From a virus: a stretch of 52,534 nucleotides of DNA. The position numbers and the translations under genes were made by a program. The stretch covers positions 1 to 52,534 of the IMG/VR virus record IMGVR_UViG_3300025411_000647. One strand, 5' to 3'. Positions 16,819-25,861 of this stretch are shown here, one piece after another. Numbering within the stretch: the stretch's first letter is position 1; each line of letters starts with the position of its first letter. The notes under the pieces are model-generated. The model ran no database searches, was not told the DNA's origin, and saw nothing but the letters and a program-made list of their open reading frames with translations.

Positions 16819-17653
16819 ATCTTATTAATGGACTTAGTCCTACAGGTTGGTTGTTTTGTAATGCAAGATATATACTTTTAGTTGGAGTTAGGTCAAAGTC
16901 TTTGCATATTTTATAATAGGTATCACTATAAGTATTCCACAAATAGTCCGGAGGTAAATTTCGTATAAAATATAGTCCTATCATAGCCGGTGCTCGTAAG
17001 TTCATATTAAAATCATTCATAATAGTAATAGCATCGGCGTTTGTATTCTTAGTCCATCGTAGTCCTATACGGTTCCACCCTAGCCCTAGACCTTTACTTA
17101 AACTTATAGCGACAGACTCAATTGATGGATGAGATACATCAAAGTCAATTCCGCAACAGCAAGTAAGCCAAGCGCCGTCCACATGTACACTAATACCTTT
17201 GTCTCTCGCTTCATCTAATATCTCCTTCATACTTACATGCACATCCCCCGTGCTAGGAAATGGCATGGCAATAATTAATGGTAAATCTTTACGTAGGTAT
17301 CCAGGTACACTAAAAACAATGTTCGGGTTTAATCTATTATGGTATCTATAGTCACCCTTTAGTGTTTGCACAGGTCCTTTCATGTAGATAGTATCTATAT
17401 ACTGTGTACAACCATTAGTTATATCTACGCGACTAAAATTATCAAATCCAGTTAATTTATTAAGTTTGCTTTGAAATAACCAATTGGTCATTTCTTTCTT
17501 GAAATTAGTATAAACACTATCCGTAATATCCTTATCTATTTTGCCACTCATTACATCTTGTATCATAGATTCAATTTGATTATCTACTAATGGCTGAGGA
17601 CGCTCTACTTCTAGATATTTTGGATCATAGTTCGGTGCTATTTTAATCTTCAT
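16802..17653 (-). CDS. PLP-dependent aminotransferase-fold protein
   Basis: 283 aa. Fold-type I landmarks: ITNGCTQYID (phosphate-side loop), VHVDGAW with Asp159 to hold the pyridine nitrogen, and SLSKGLGLGWNRIG with Lys187 as the Schiff-base lysine. It is about 100 residues shorter than a normal aminotransferase, with a reduced C-terminal domain. A CCC triplet at 165-167 next to the aspartate is odd. It could transaminate, or cleave C-S or C-C bonds. First gene of the minus-strand block, preceded by a TAAATA box. Confidence 0.75.
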   Translation of the reverse strand: MKIKIAPNYDPKYLEVERPQPLVDNQIESMIQDVMSGKIDKDITDSVYTNFKKEMTNWLFQSKLNKLTGFDNFSRVDITNGCTQYIDTIYMKGPVQTLKGDYRYHNRLNPNIVFSVPGYLRKDLPLIIAMPFPSTGDVHVSMKEILDEARDKGISVHVDGAWLTCCCGIDFDVSHPSIESVAISLSKGLGLGWNRIGLRWTKNTNADAITIMNDFNMNLRAPAMIGLYFIRNLPPDYLWNTYSDTYYKICKDFDLTPTKSIYLALQNNQPVGLSPLIRYVSER

Positions 17654-17657
17654 CTTT

Positions 17658-17665
17658 TATTTACG
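17658..17665 (-). promoter_or_regulatory. T4-late-like CGTAAATA box
   Basis: CGTAAATA ends four bases before the ATG of the PLP enzyme at 17653. There is no room for a normal ribosome site. It is divergent with the box at 17680-17687. Confidence 0.45.
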
Positions 17666-17679
17666 CAATAATAGTAGCA

Positions 17680-17687
17680 CATAAATA
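17680..17687 (+). promoter_or_regulatory. T4-late-like CATAAATA box
   Basis: CATAAATA four bases before ATG 17692, in the 38-base divergent gap. Same spacing as the other boxes in this window. Confidence 0.5.
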
Positions 17688-17691
17688 TTTC

Positions 17692-18357
17692 ATGCTAACT
17701 CCTACCAATTATACAATAGATCCAAAATTATTACAAGAGGCTTGTCAATCATTGCCCAAAGGTGGCATGAAAACGACTATTAATCAGCCAACTGGCGATT
17801 TCTTTTACGACTCTTGGTTTTTGAAAGATGAATACAAAGGAACTGTTTGGGAAACTTTATATAACAGTTTGCCTGTTACTAAAGGCGAAGCAAGGATAAT
17901 CATTTTGGATCCAGGACAAGCATATCAATGTCACGCTGATATTGACGACAGATACCATTTGAATCTTCTCAGTGATGAAAGTTTCTTAATTGATCTAATG
18001 CGCGAACAAATGTACAAGCTAAATCAAGATGGTATATGGTATGACATGGATGCAGGTTTCTTACATACTGCCGCAAATTTTGGTAAACGTGCTAGAGTAC
18101 AGTTAGTTGTTAGAAAATTACTAAAGAAGAACAAGTTAACTAATCCAATTAGTATAGCGTTAACTACAACTATGACAAATGTAGATCACGCTAGATATTT
18201 GTTTGACAACACAGTTAGTATCTGGCTTAACGAAGCAAATAAGTTAGGCTACATTGATAATTTTGCCTATTCCTCTCCTTTTGTGAAACTTGATATAGAA
18301 CAGGATAAGTTAGATTCGTTGAAACATATTTTGCCGGACGAGTTTAAGATCCTATGA
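17692..18357 (+). CDS. Asp/Asn-hydroxylase-like 2OG-Fe(II) protein
   Basis: 221 aa. Fe(II) ligands are probably H81 and D83 (QCHADIDDRYHLN) and H124 (GFLHTAAN), with R133 or R135 for 2-oxoglutarate. The spacing fits the cupin-like aspartyl/asparaginyl beta-hydroxylase group. The 65 residues after the core are a helical extension. It heads the second plus-strand operon and overlaps the B12-type radical SAM gene by ATGA. Confidence 0.7.
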   Translation: MLTPTNYTIDPKLLQEACQSLPKGGMKTTINQPTGDFFYDSWFLKDEYKGTVWETLYNSLPVTKGEARIIILDPGQAYQCHADIDDRYHLNLLSDESFLIDLMREQMYKLNQDGIWYDMDAGFLHTAANFGKRARVQLVVRKLLKKNKLTNPISIALTTTMTNVDHARYLFDNTVSIWLNEANKLGYIDNFAYSSPFVKLDIEQDKLDSLKHILPDEFKIL

Positions 18358-19898
18358 ATCACGCATTGTTTTTTAGCCTAACAGGTAAACGATGGGAACG
18401 AATACTATGGGTACATCGTGTGGCTACATTTTTACGTATGAATGATTGGGATGCCGAAGTGGTAGACTTTACAGCCTTTTGGCAATTAGAAGAACTACAA
18501 GAGTTTGTACGTTCACGCACAACCAACAAGACAGTTTTGTTTTGTTTTGGTACAGCATTTTTAAATCCCTGGAGTCCGTACTTAAACGAATTTATTGATT
18601 GGCTAAAAGAAGAATATCCAAACATACCAGTTGTAGTCGGAGGTAACAACGCATTAACTACACCTGCTAATAGTGTGGACTATTGGGTTGATAGCTATGG
18701 TGAAAACGCTGTGTTAGCATTGTGCCAACATCTTATTGGAACACTAGGCGCACCACTTATGACTGACCCTGCTTTCTTTGGCAGTAAGAAAGTTATTAGA
18801 GGCCTGCATCATTATCCGAGTGCTCCATTAGACAATTACCTAGTAGACTACGAAGCACGTGACTTTATGATGCCTTGGGAATGTCCGCAAATTGAAACAG
18901 CACGTGGTTGTATGTTTAGTTGCAGTTATTGTAACTTTCCAATCATTGGACAAGCTAAGGATGTTAGCGTAAGCAAAGAAGAATTTAAGAAGCAACTACA
19001 TTTAGGTTATGAAAAGTGGGGCATTAAGAATTGGCGTGTGATGGACGAAACATTTAATGACCGTCCTGAGAAATTACAAAAATATGCTGACGCAGTTGAC
19101 GAGCTAGGATACAACCCTTGGATATGCGGATTTGCTCGCGGTGACTTAGTTGTTAAACATCGAGAACATTGGGACACTTATATTAGGCTAGGTTTCCTTG
19201 GTCATAGCATGGGCATTGAAACATTTAATAAAGAAGCAGGCCGACTAGTACGAAAAGGTATGGATCCAGATAAGCTACAGCAAGGATTGTTAGACTTTCA
19301 AGCATATACCGATATTCATGCTCCTAAGCGTTATAGAGCTAACATACAAATGATATGTGGCATACCGGGCGAAACTGTAAAATCCTGGCACCAGTCATTA
19401 GAATGGTTAAACACCTATTGGACTAGACAAAGTGCCAGCGCACACATTTTAGAAGTACCAGACTATGATGAATCACTTACAAATCAAAGTCGCTTTACTA
19501 AAGAACTAGTGAGCAATGGACTAATTAAATTGGAAGCAAGGCAAAATCCAGGATATGAAGTATCCAAAGATAGTAATGGTAATGTTGTGTTTAAATCTAC
19601 TACACCTCGAGGCGGCGGCGTAGGTAGTACTAGAAATGATATTGTTATTTGGAAACATACCGATATGGATTGGCATCAGGCTGAAACATTGGTTAAGGAG
19701 TTTTATTCAGATAACGGGTTCAAAGGGCTAAGAGGATGTAACCCATTTTTAACTGATAGATTATTTGCATACTATAACACAAATTCATATGAAGAAGTAT
19801 ACGATTATAAATTAACTGACATAGATACATATGATCAAAAATTTAAAGATAATGTACAAACATATATTGATAAAAAATTAGATTGGAATAAAAAATGA
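18354..19898 (+). CDS. B12-binding-domain-type radical SAM protein
   Basis: 514 aa. The first 125 residues have the Rossmann layout of a cobalamin-binding domain (VLFCFGTAFL, VVVGGNNA, VDYWVDSYGENAV), but no DxHxxG is visible, so B12 would bind base-off/His-off or not at all. The radical SAM core has C186, C190 and C193 (RGCMFSCSYCNFP). Class B enzymes of this type methylate unactivated carbons or rearrange rings. The core continues through MDETFNDRP and SMGIETFNKEAGRLVRKG. ATGA overlaps on both sides. Confidence 0.85.
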   Translation: MNHALFFSLTGKRWERILWVHRVATFLRMNDWDAEVVDFTAFWQLEELQEFVRSRTTNKTVLFCFGTAFLNPWSPYLNEFIDWLKEEYPNIPVVVGGNNALTTPANSVDYWVDSYGENAVLALCQHLIGTLGAPLMTDPAFFGSKKVIRGLHHYPSAPLDNYLVDYEARDFMMPWECPQIETARGCMFSCSYCNFPIIGQAKDVSVSKEEFKKQLHLGYEKWGIKNWRVMDETFNDRPEKLQKYADAVDELGYNPWICGFARGDLVVKHREHWDTYIRLGFLGHSMGIETFNKEAGRLVRKGMDPDKLQQGLLDFQAYTDIHAPKRYRANIQMICGIPGETVKSWHQSLEWLNTYWTRQSASAHILEVPDYDESLTNQSRFTKELVSNGLIKLEARQNPGYEVSKDSNGNVVFKSTTPRGGGVGSTRNDIVIWKHTDMDWHQAETLVKEFYSDNGFKGLRGCNPFLTDRLFAYYNTNSYEEVYDYKLTDIDTYDQKFKDNVQTYIDKKLDWNKK

Positions 19899-20590
19899 TA
19901 GACATAAGCAATTGGGGTTATTACCATAAGATGAATCCTACAGGAACTCTGTGGCCTTCAAATTTATTATACACTCCTCGGATTAATCCAGAGCAAACAG
20001 TAATGTGTGCGCATTATTGTATTGATCTAGAATATAGACCAAACGAAACTAATAAAGTGTCTGAAGAATTAGTAGACTGGTTTTTTCATAGAGATGCTAA
20101 ATTTTTAAATCAACTATCTCATCTTAAAACAACACCAACACTTTATGATATAGATACAGTTAATAGAAAAATTTTTATAGAATGGAATAAAGAAACATTT
20201 TCACAAATTTTATTTACACCAGGCCGCAACTTAGATGAAGAAGTGCCTGATTGGAAAGAACAGATGAAAGCATTTTTTATTTCAACAAAGGAAAACAATT
20301 TTTGGAAACTATCTTTATATCCAAATTGTTTTTTTGTTACCAAAGATGGCCAGCTTAAAACTATAGACAACTATGCGGTAGTACCTTATGAAGAACGCTT
20401 TATAAAAAGAGATTTAATCGAGGGTGTTATAGGAAAAGATGGTGCATACCGTTTTAATTATTCAACCGACGAAAATGGAATTATTGATTTTAAGAAGTTT
20501 TTTGAAATCACGGTGACTAAACATCTGCAGGAAAAATCATGGGGCAATACCGTGTTTGCTGATATTTTTAAAGAAATTTATAATGATTGA
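19895..20590 (+). CDS. Phage protein, paralogue of 25862-26542
   Basis: 231 aa. It shares with 25862-26542 the pattern LLYTPRI / LIYTSLI near the start and, later, PDWKEQMKAFF .. YPNCFFVTKDGQLKTID. The latter (catalytic-loop-like segment, then a strand ending in D) recalls a small kinase-like fold, but key residues are not clear. It stands between a radical SAM enzyme and an oxygenase, overlapping both. Function open. Confidence 0.7.
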   Translation: MIDISNWGYYHKMNPTGTLWPSNLLYTPRINPEQTVMCAHYCIDLEYRPNETNKVSEELVDWFFHRDAKFLNQLSHLKTTPTLYDIDTVNRKIFIEWNKETFSQILFTPGRNLDEEVPDWKEQMKAFFISTKENNFWKLSLYPNCFFVTKDGQLKTIDNYAVVPYEERFIKRDLIEGVIGKDGAYRFNYSTDENGIIDFKKFFEITVTKHLQEKSWGNTVFADIFKEIYND

Positions 20591-21074
20591 TTGGAACATA
20601 GTCATTGCCAATCTTAAAGATGGTAAAGTAATTACTGTTGACCCAACGCGATGGAATATGAATAATCCAGAATACGCAGAAATATTAAAACTATGGAATG
20701 ACAGCAACTTTAATACCAACAGCGTTAAATGGACAAACTATTACGATACCAAAGAAATTGAATCAGAACTAGCTAATCAGTTTTATGTAAAACCGTTACG
20801 TAGTTGGATTAGTTGTGTAGAACCCGGATACATGACAGGGCATCATTATGACATAGATGACCATGAACAAGAGTATTTGCAGTTAGGTAAAATAAAAAGA
20901 TTCTCTGTGTTTATGAGCAAGCCCAGTATAGGTCAATTATTTATAATGGGCGATAATTATTATTATAACATGGAGCAAGGCAGTGTATTAGTTTGGAATA
21001 ATTATAGAGCGTGGCACAATGGTATTAACGGCAGTCTTATTAACAAGTATATGTTCCATTTGCTAGGTTACTAA
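20583..21074 (+). CDS. 2OG-Fe(II) oxygenase-like protein
   Basis: 163 aa from ATG 20583, preferred over 20556 since the latter is within the preceding gene. Iron ligands H88 and D90 (TGHHYDIDDHE) and H145 (YRAWHNGING), with a lysine/arginine shortly after, fit a cupin-like hydroxylase. The C-terminus overlaps the opposite-strand SGNH gene by 35 bases. Confidence 0.7.
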   Translation: MIDWNIVIANLKDGKVITVDPTRWNMNNPEYAEILKLWNDSNFNTNSVKWTNYYDTKEIESELANQFYVKPLRSWISCVEPGYMTGHHYDIDDHEQEYLQLGKIKRFSVFMSKPSIGQLFIMGDNYYYNMEQGSVLVWNNYRAWHNGINGSLINKYMFHLLGY

Positions 21075-21870
21075 TTATATTATTAGCAAACTGTTGATGA
21101 GATAATTCTCCAGGGTGGCCGTCTCTTGCTTTATCTAAAATATTAAATTTGATTATATCTAAATCAAATGCTATTTTAACTATTTCAATCATATCAGGAT
21201 CCCAACTAGACAATATTAGCTTAATATTGTTAGCTTTAGCAATGTCTAGAATCCATCGTATAGCGTCGATAGTTTGCGACAATAAAAATTGATCGCTAAA
21301 ATGCTGTACAATATCTTTACGCACAAATTCTAATTCTTTGACTTGTATTGGATGTGCTGGTAAAATTGAGTGTAGATGATTAGTACTATCGCAGTAATGA
21401 AATCGCGTAAAGGACGGAAGGTTTATTAAGGTTGTTTCTATATCCCACACATTTACGGCAGCAGCAAAAGTTAAAGCTATCCTGTGACAGTTTGATCCTG
21501 GAATTCCTAAGTTTAAATATTTTTTATTGCAATGTTGGGCAATTAAATTAGTGTATATTTTATCTTCAGATAACCCTTGGCCAAATGCAATGCTGCAACC
21601 GAATGATGCTAATAATTTTTTATCTTCTATACTAGGATAACTGCCTCTGAATCCTATATCATTTATATAATAACCAAAATGGTCTGACGGTGTTGTTGTA
21701 GAATTATTCTCTTCTTCTGCTGAAAAATATTTTACCCAACCAAACTTACTATATTTGTCAGAATATTCTTTATAGAATTGTAAACATCCAAATTCTAGCA
21801 TATCAGCTGGCATCTTAGTTAGTGCCGAGCTTTTGTTTTTGATAAAATTAAATAGTTGCTGATCTAGCAT
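21040..21870 (-). CDS. SGNH hydrolase
   Basis: 276 aa. Block I FGCSIAFGQG with Ser93, block II NLGIPGSNCH with Gly122 and Asn127, and block V DGHPGELSHQQFA with the catalytic Asp-His. The motifs are complete, so activity on an acyl ester or thioester is likely; the substrate is not known. A specific N-terminal domain of about 80 residues precedes the catalytic one. Last gene of a minus-strand block with two duplicated oxygenases and two duplicated radical SAM proteins. Confidence 0.8.
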   Translation of the reverse strand: MLDQQLFNFIKNKSSALTKMPADMLEFGCLQFYKEYSDKYSKFGWVKYFSAEEENNSTTTPSDHFGYYINDIGFRGSYPSIEDKKLLASFGCSIAFGQGLSEDKIYTNLIAQHCNKKYLNLGIPGSNCHRIALTFAAAVNVWDIETTLINLPSFTRFHYCDSTNHLHSILPAHPIQVKELEFVRKDIVQHFSDQFLLSQTIDAIRWILDIAKANNIKLILSSWDPDMIEIVKIAFDLDIIKFNILDKARDGHPGELSHQQFANNIISNLANGTYTC

Positions 21871-21871
21871 T

Positions 21872-22396
21872 TTAGTTGTATAACGTTATTTGAAGAGTAT
21901 ATCTTGGATTATATCCTATATTAGCAGGACCATGCACAGTCATAGGATCACTCCACTCGTACATATCTCCTGCTTTGTAATTAGCAATATATTTGTCATC
22001 CCAAACAAATATGTGTCCAGGTTCCCAATCCTGTAAGAACATAGTATAGCGTACAAAATCTGTAACTTCTGTTAACTGCGGATCTATATGCATGGCTTGA
22101 AACTCGCCAGGGTACAGCATCACAAACCACCAATTAACTTTGGATCTTTTTTCAGGAACGTCTGGTAATGCAAATTTAAAATCTTGCATTTCGATAGATT
22201 TAGGGTTCACCTGATGAAAGAAATATTTGTTATTGCTATATCCTGATCGGGCCATTTCGGTAAATTTTTCTAATATAGGATTACCTTTCCATCTATCAGG
22301 TTGCCATACAGGTGTACAGTCTCCTTGACATTGAGTAAGGTGTTCCATAATACCCTGTTCTTTGATCCAAGATGCATAGTTGCCTATATATTTCAT
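21872..22396 (-). CDS. 2OG-Fe(II) oxygenase, copy of 23204-23731
   Basis: 174 aa. H103 and D105 (AMHIDP) and H155 with R165 (TVHGPANIGYNPRYTLQI) make a full jelly-roll active site. The last two thirds are almost identical to 23204-23731, including at the DNA level, so this is a recent duplicate or converted copy. The N-terminal third has diverged, which would give the two enzymes different partners. Confidence 0.8.
   Translation of the reverse strand: MKYIGNYASWIKEQGIMEHLTQCQGDCTPVWQPDRWKGNPILEKFTEMARSGYSNNKYFFHQVNPKSIEMQDFKFALPDVPEKRSKVNWWFVMLYPGEFQAMHIDPQLTEVTDFVRYTMFLQDWEPGHIFVWDDKYIANYKAGDMYEWSDPMTVHGPANIGYNPRYTLQITLYN
21885..22048. repeat. Diverged direct repeat, copy A
   Basis: About 160 bases nearly identical to 23217-23380, coding for the catalytic end of two oxygenases. 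The two copies start with GTTATTTGAAGAGTATATCT and differ at scattered, mostly third-codon positions. Confidence 0.8.
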
Positions 22397-23199
22397 CAGT
22401 AAGTATCCAAATGATTAATGCCAAGTTTAATACGGAAATCTTCTGTGAACTTGCCGTCTATGCGCAGTCCGTAACTTTGTTCCATAATACGTTCTCCACC
22501 ATGCCAATCTACATCATTCCACCATGCAGCGCGAGTGTTAAGATATGTTTTGTCCTTAGTCTCTGGATCCCACAAGTAAAACGCTTTCTTTGTGTTAGGA
22601 CGAATGTGTATGAACTCATTGCGGTGTGGCTTGACTATATTAACACCATTCTTAGCATCTAGGTCTCTGTGTTCAAAAGGAATACCATCTGCCTCGCAAT
22701 GAAAAAATATAACACGGCCAATGTCTGCAAACACAGTACCTACTAGGCTTTCGACCCACTTAACCACATTAGGAAAGTATTCTGCTTCGGGTGTAAGTTT
22801 ACGTGGAGCGGTGCGATCATCCCATGACCCTTCTTCCCATAGATAATAATAAATGTAAGGATCATATGCACCCATAGCCATTTTCAGGAAGCGTGTAAAG
22901 ATATTGCGTTGTTGGAAGTTTTTAAAATCTTTAGGCATTAGTTTCATACCTGCTTGCTTAATGGGATCGGTGTCAGGTAAAGCCATAAATTCTTGCATAG
23001 CTTCGTATATAGGTTTCCAACTTACCCTATAACTCATATCATCAAATGTAAAGCCTGGAGCCATCCATGTGCCTTCTTTGGCATGCTCGCGTGCCAAGGC
23101 AAATCCTGATAATATTTCAGGTTGTAGACTGTCAAATTTCTCCATATCTAAAAATGGAGTCATATCAAAATAAGATTGCTTGTTTATTCCGTTAAGCAT
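22396..23199 (-). CDS. 2OG-Fe(II) oxygenase-like protein
   Basis: 267 aa. Probable ligands are H177 and D179 (FEHRDLDAK) and H233 (DVDWHGGE), with R246 (YGLRIDGKFTE) for 2-oxoglutarate. The N-terminal 150 residues are helical. Paralogue of 32742-33482, with the same order FIHI / DPETK / NTRAAWWN / DWHGG / LRI. Located between the duplicated oxygenases. Confidence 0.75.
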   Translation of the reverse strand: MLNGINKQSYFDMTPFLDMEKFDSLQPEILSGFALAREHAKEGTWMAPGFTFDDMSYRVSWKPIYEAMQEFMALPDTDPIKQAGMKLMPKDFKNFQQRNIFTRFLKMAMGAYDPYIYYYLWEEGSWDDRTAPRKLTPEAEYFPNVVKWVESLVGTVFADIGRVIFFHCEADGIPFEHRDLDAKNGVNIVKPHRNEFIHIRPNTKKAFYLWDPETKDKTYLNTRAAWWNDVDWHGGERIMEQSYGLRIDGKFTEDFRIKLGINHLDTY

Positions 23200-23203
23200 A
23201 TTT

Positions 23204-23731
23204 TTAATCGTTCATAGTTATTTGAAGAGTATATCTTGGATTATATCCTATATTAGCAGGACCGTGCATCGACATAGGGTCACTCCACTCGTACATATCT
23301 CCTGCTTTATAATTAGCAATATATTTGTCATCCCACACAAATATATGTCCAGGTTCCCAATCTTGTAAAAATATAGTATACCTTACAAGATTATCAACAT
23401 CTAAAGTATGCGGATCTATATGCATGGCTTGAAACTCTCCGGGATTTAATTTTATAAACCACCAATTCAGTTGTCTACGTGTTTCGGGCAAGATTGGTAA
23501 ATCAAATTTAAATTTTTTCATTTCAGTAGAATGTGGCCCTAACATATGAAAAGCTGATTGGCTATCACCGTACCACGGCTCTGATATTTTTCTGATTTGA
23601 TCTAGTACTGGATGACCAACTTGTATATCTTTTGCAGATGCTAATAGACTTTTATCCCACCGGCAAGCAGACAAATGCTCCATTATTTTTTGTTCTGCAA
23701 TCCAAGACGAATAATTTCCTATAAATTTCAT
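23204..23731 (-). CDS. 2OG-Fe(II) oxygenase, copy of 21872-22396
   Basis: 175 aa starting at the MKFIGNYSSW methionine (23731), which aligns with MKYIGNYASW of the sister copy; this start is next to the stop of the radical SAM gene upstream. Active-site residues are H104, D106, H156 and R166. It shares the block DWEPGHIFVWDDKYIANY with the sister exactly. Confidence 0.8.
   Translation of the reverse strand: MKFIGNYSSWIAEQKIMEHLSACRWDKSLLASAKDIQVGHPVLDQIRKISEPWYGDSQSAFHMLGPHSTEMKKFKFDLPILPETRRQLNWWFIKLNPGEFQAMHIDPHTLDVDNLVRYTIFLQDWEPGHIFVWDDKYIANYKAGDMYEWSDPMSMHGPANIGYNPRYTLQITMND
23217..23380. repeat. Diverged direct repeat, copy B
   Basis: Second copy of the repeat at 21885-22048, same orientation, 1.3 kb away. 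It marks a duplication of an oxygenase gene on either side of an unrelated oxygenase. Confidence 0.8.
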
Positions 23732-23732
23732 T

Positions 23733-24800
23733 TTAGGTATCTCTTGCATCGTATTTTCTTTGATACTTTTCAGGCACTGTATCATATAATGGCAAGTTTT
23801 TATTTACAGCACCATCCCTTAATATAACTTGATGCACTAATGGACTTACAGGTTTACCTGGCAACATATCGGCCCACGACTCGGTTTGATCTTCTTCTAA
23901 GTCAATAGTTCTTACATCGGGCCATTGAATTATTTTAACTAGTATGCCATTAATACGCAAAGGATAATGGACTCTGATACCATAAGATGGTTCATATTTA
24001 TATACCCATCTTTTACGTTCACATATAGCTATTACCATATCTACAAGTTCGGATAGATATATTTTCTCTTCTCCCGGATGACGACCTATGTCTGTGCCTA
24101 CTCGTACTCTATAGTTGTGAGGACTAAGAGTTTTTCCAAACTCTTGTATTTCATCTAGACAGTATTCCAATTGATCTATTGTTTCAAGTGTATAGCTGAC
24201 ATTTTTAATAGTCATGCCTAACTTCATACAGTTATCAATACCCTCCATCTGTTTTTTTCTAACAGTATGTCCTTGGTAGTCTGGGTGATTCAACCCAATG
24301 GTCCAAAACAAATTAGTTATATTTGTAAATTGATTAGCATAATCATAATCAGATAGATAAACACCGTTTGTTAAAATCATTATAGCACGTGGTTTACCTG
24401 GTAATGCTTGTATAGCACGACATAATTCAGGCAAGTCTTTTCTAGTTGTCGGCTCTGCTCCCATTAAAGCAACAGCATAACCATCGTCTTCCCATGCTCG
24501 AATAGTATCTAATATAGTATCTATACTAGGATCCTTGCTCATATTATCGGGTATTTGATAACAATGCGGGCAATTTAAGTTACAACGATTGGTAATATCT
24601 AGACAATATGTTTTATTTGTTGGTCTTGGATATTTGTAGTTGATATAAAAATCAGCATTGGGTTCTACTAAATGTTCAGACTCACCGTGCCATTTACATT
24701 TTTTACTCAACCATATAGAGCCATTTTTTTCAAAAAGAACAGCTGGTACATGCCTGTAACAATGTTCGCATACGGATGTAGTATCATGTATTTTATTCAT
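23733..24800 (-). CDS. Radical SAM protein with N-terminal zinc ribbon
   Basis: 355 aa from ATG 24800. The N-terminus has CEHCYRHVPA (C11, C14) and KKCKWHG (C35), a metal-binding ribbon, then the radical SAM motif C73-C77-C80 (CNLNCPHC) and VALMGAEPTTRKD. This layout is known from MoaA/SkfB-like and archaeal lipid- or tetrahydrofolate-type radical SAM enzymes with a leading CxxC..C segment. It is a tandem paralogue of 24793-25830. Confidence 0.85.
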   Translation of the reverse strand: MNKIHDTTSVCEHCYRHVPAVLFEKNGSIWLSKKCKWHGESEHLVEPNADFYINYKYPRPTNKTYCLDITNRCNLNCPHCYQIPDNMSKDPSIDTILDTIRAWEDDGYAVALMGAEPTTRKDLPELCRAIQALPGKPRAIMILTNGVYLSDYDYANQFTNITNLFWTIGLNHPDYQGHTVRKKQMEGIDNCMKLGMTIKNVSYTLETIDQLEYCLDEIQEFGKTLSPHNYRVRVGTDIGRHPGEEKIYLSELVDMVIAICERKRWVYKYEPSYGIRVHYPLRINGILVKIIQWPDVRTIDLEEDQTESWADMLPGKPVSPLVHQVILRDGAVNKNLPLYDTVPEKYQRKYDARDT

Positions 24801-25830
24801 GTCTGTATTTTTCAGGTACTGTATCAAACAACATCTGTCCTTTATTTACTGCTTGGTCTCGTAATATGACTTGATGTAATAATGGACTCATAGGCTTACC
24901 AGGTACTATACTTGCCCAAGATTCACTTTGAACTTCTTCCAAGTCTATTGTACGAACATCGCACCATTTAATAAACTTGTGTTCAATGCCGTTTATTCTA
25001 ACAGAGTAGTGTGTACGATTACCATTTATATAATCGGGTTCCCACGACCATTGGTTATCTTGACAAAATTGTTCTGCTACTGAAACGAGCTCAGACAAAT
25101 ACAATTCTTTAAAGTCGCCTTCCGGAACGCGACCAATTTCAACACCTAATTGTATTCTAGCATTAATCCCAAACTTTTGTACTTCGTGCATTACATCGGT
25201 TAACTGTTCTAAATTAGCTAGTGTGTAAGTTAATGTTTTAACGTCTAACCCTAGTTTAATACAGTTCTCTAAACCTTCCATTTGTTTAATACGTATTTGT
25301 CCACCATTGTAATCAGGATGGTTAAGACCGAAAGTCCATTTAAGATTGGGTATATCTTTGAAACGACTAACATAGTCCCATTTGGCTAGATACACACCGT
25401 TAGTAACTATTATAACATTTCTACGTTTAATGGGCAATGCATGTATTGCCAAAACTAAATCAGCAAGGTCTTTTCTCACGGTAGGTTCTGCCCCAACTAG
25501 GCTAACAGGGAGCCCATTGTCCGGCCAACTCATAACTTCTGTTAGTAAATAATCTATGCTAGGATCTGTACTTTTATTATCGGGCATTTGATAACAATGT
25601 GGGCAATCTAAGTTACAACGATTAGTAATATCTAACCAATAACTACTAGGCCTACGTCTTTGATATTGTTGACTTTTGTAAAATTCTGTGTTAATATCTA
25701 ATATTGCTTCTTGATATCCGTGTTTAGGACAAGTTTTACCTAGCATCATTTTGCCGTCTCGTTCGAAACGTTCAGCTGGTACGTGACGATAGCAATGTTC
25801 GCATAGGGAGATAGTTTCTAAAGTATTCAT
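24793..25830 (-). CDS. Radical SAM protein with N-terminal zinc ribbon
   Basis: 345 aa. C10/C13 (CEHCYRHVPAERF), C34 (KTCPKHG), radical SAM C72-C76-C79 (CNLDCPHC) and VSLVGAEPTVRKD. It is a tandem paralogue of the previous gene; both end with SPLLHQVILRDxAVNKxxxL and PEKY. The start overlaps nothing upstream; an AATAAATA box lies eight bases before the ATG. First gene of the five-gene minus-strand block. Confidence 0.85.
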   Translation of the reverse strand: MNTLETISLCEHCYRHVPAERFERDGKMMLGKTCPKHGYQEAILDINTEFYKSQQYQRRRPSSYWLDITNRCNLDCPHCYQMPDNKSTDPSIDYLLTEVMSWPDNGLPVSLVGAEPTVRKDLADLVLAIHALPIKRRNVIIVTNGVYLAKWDYVSRFKDIPNLKWTFGLNHPDYNGGQIRIKQMEGLENCIKLGLDVKTLTYTLANLEQLTDVMHEVQKFGINARIQLGVEIGRVPEGDFKELYLSELVSVAEQFCQDNQWSWEPDYINGNRTHYSVRINGIEHKFIKWCDVRTIDLEEVQSESWASIVPGKPMSPLLHQVILRDQAVNKGQMLFDTVPEKYRHE

Positions 25831-25838
25831 GTGGCAAA

Positions 25839-25846
25839 TATTTATT
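25839..25846 (-). promoter_or_regulatory. T4-late-like AATAAATA box
   Basis: AATAAATA on the minus strand, eight bases from the ATG at 25830. One base from the T4 late consensus. Confidence 0.45.
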
Positions 25847-25861
25847 GATAATTATTATACT

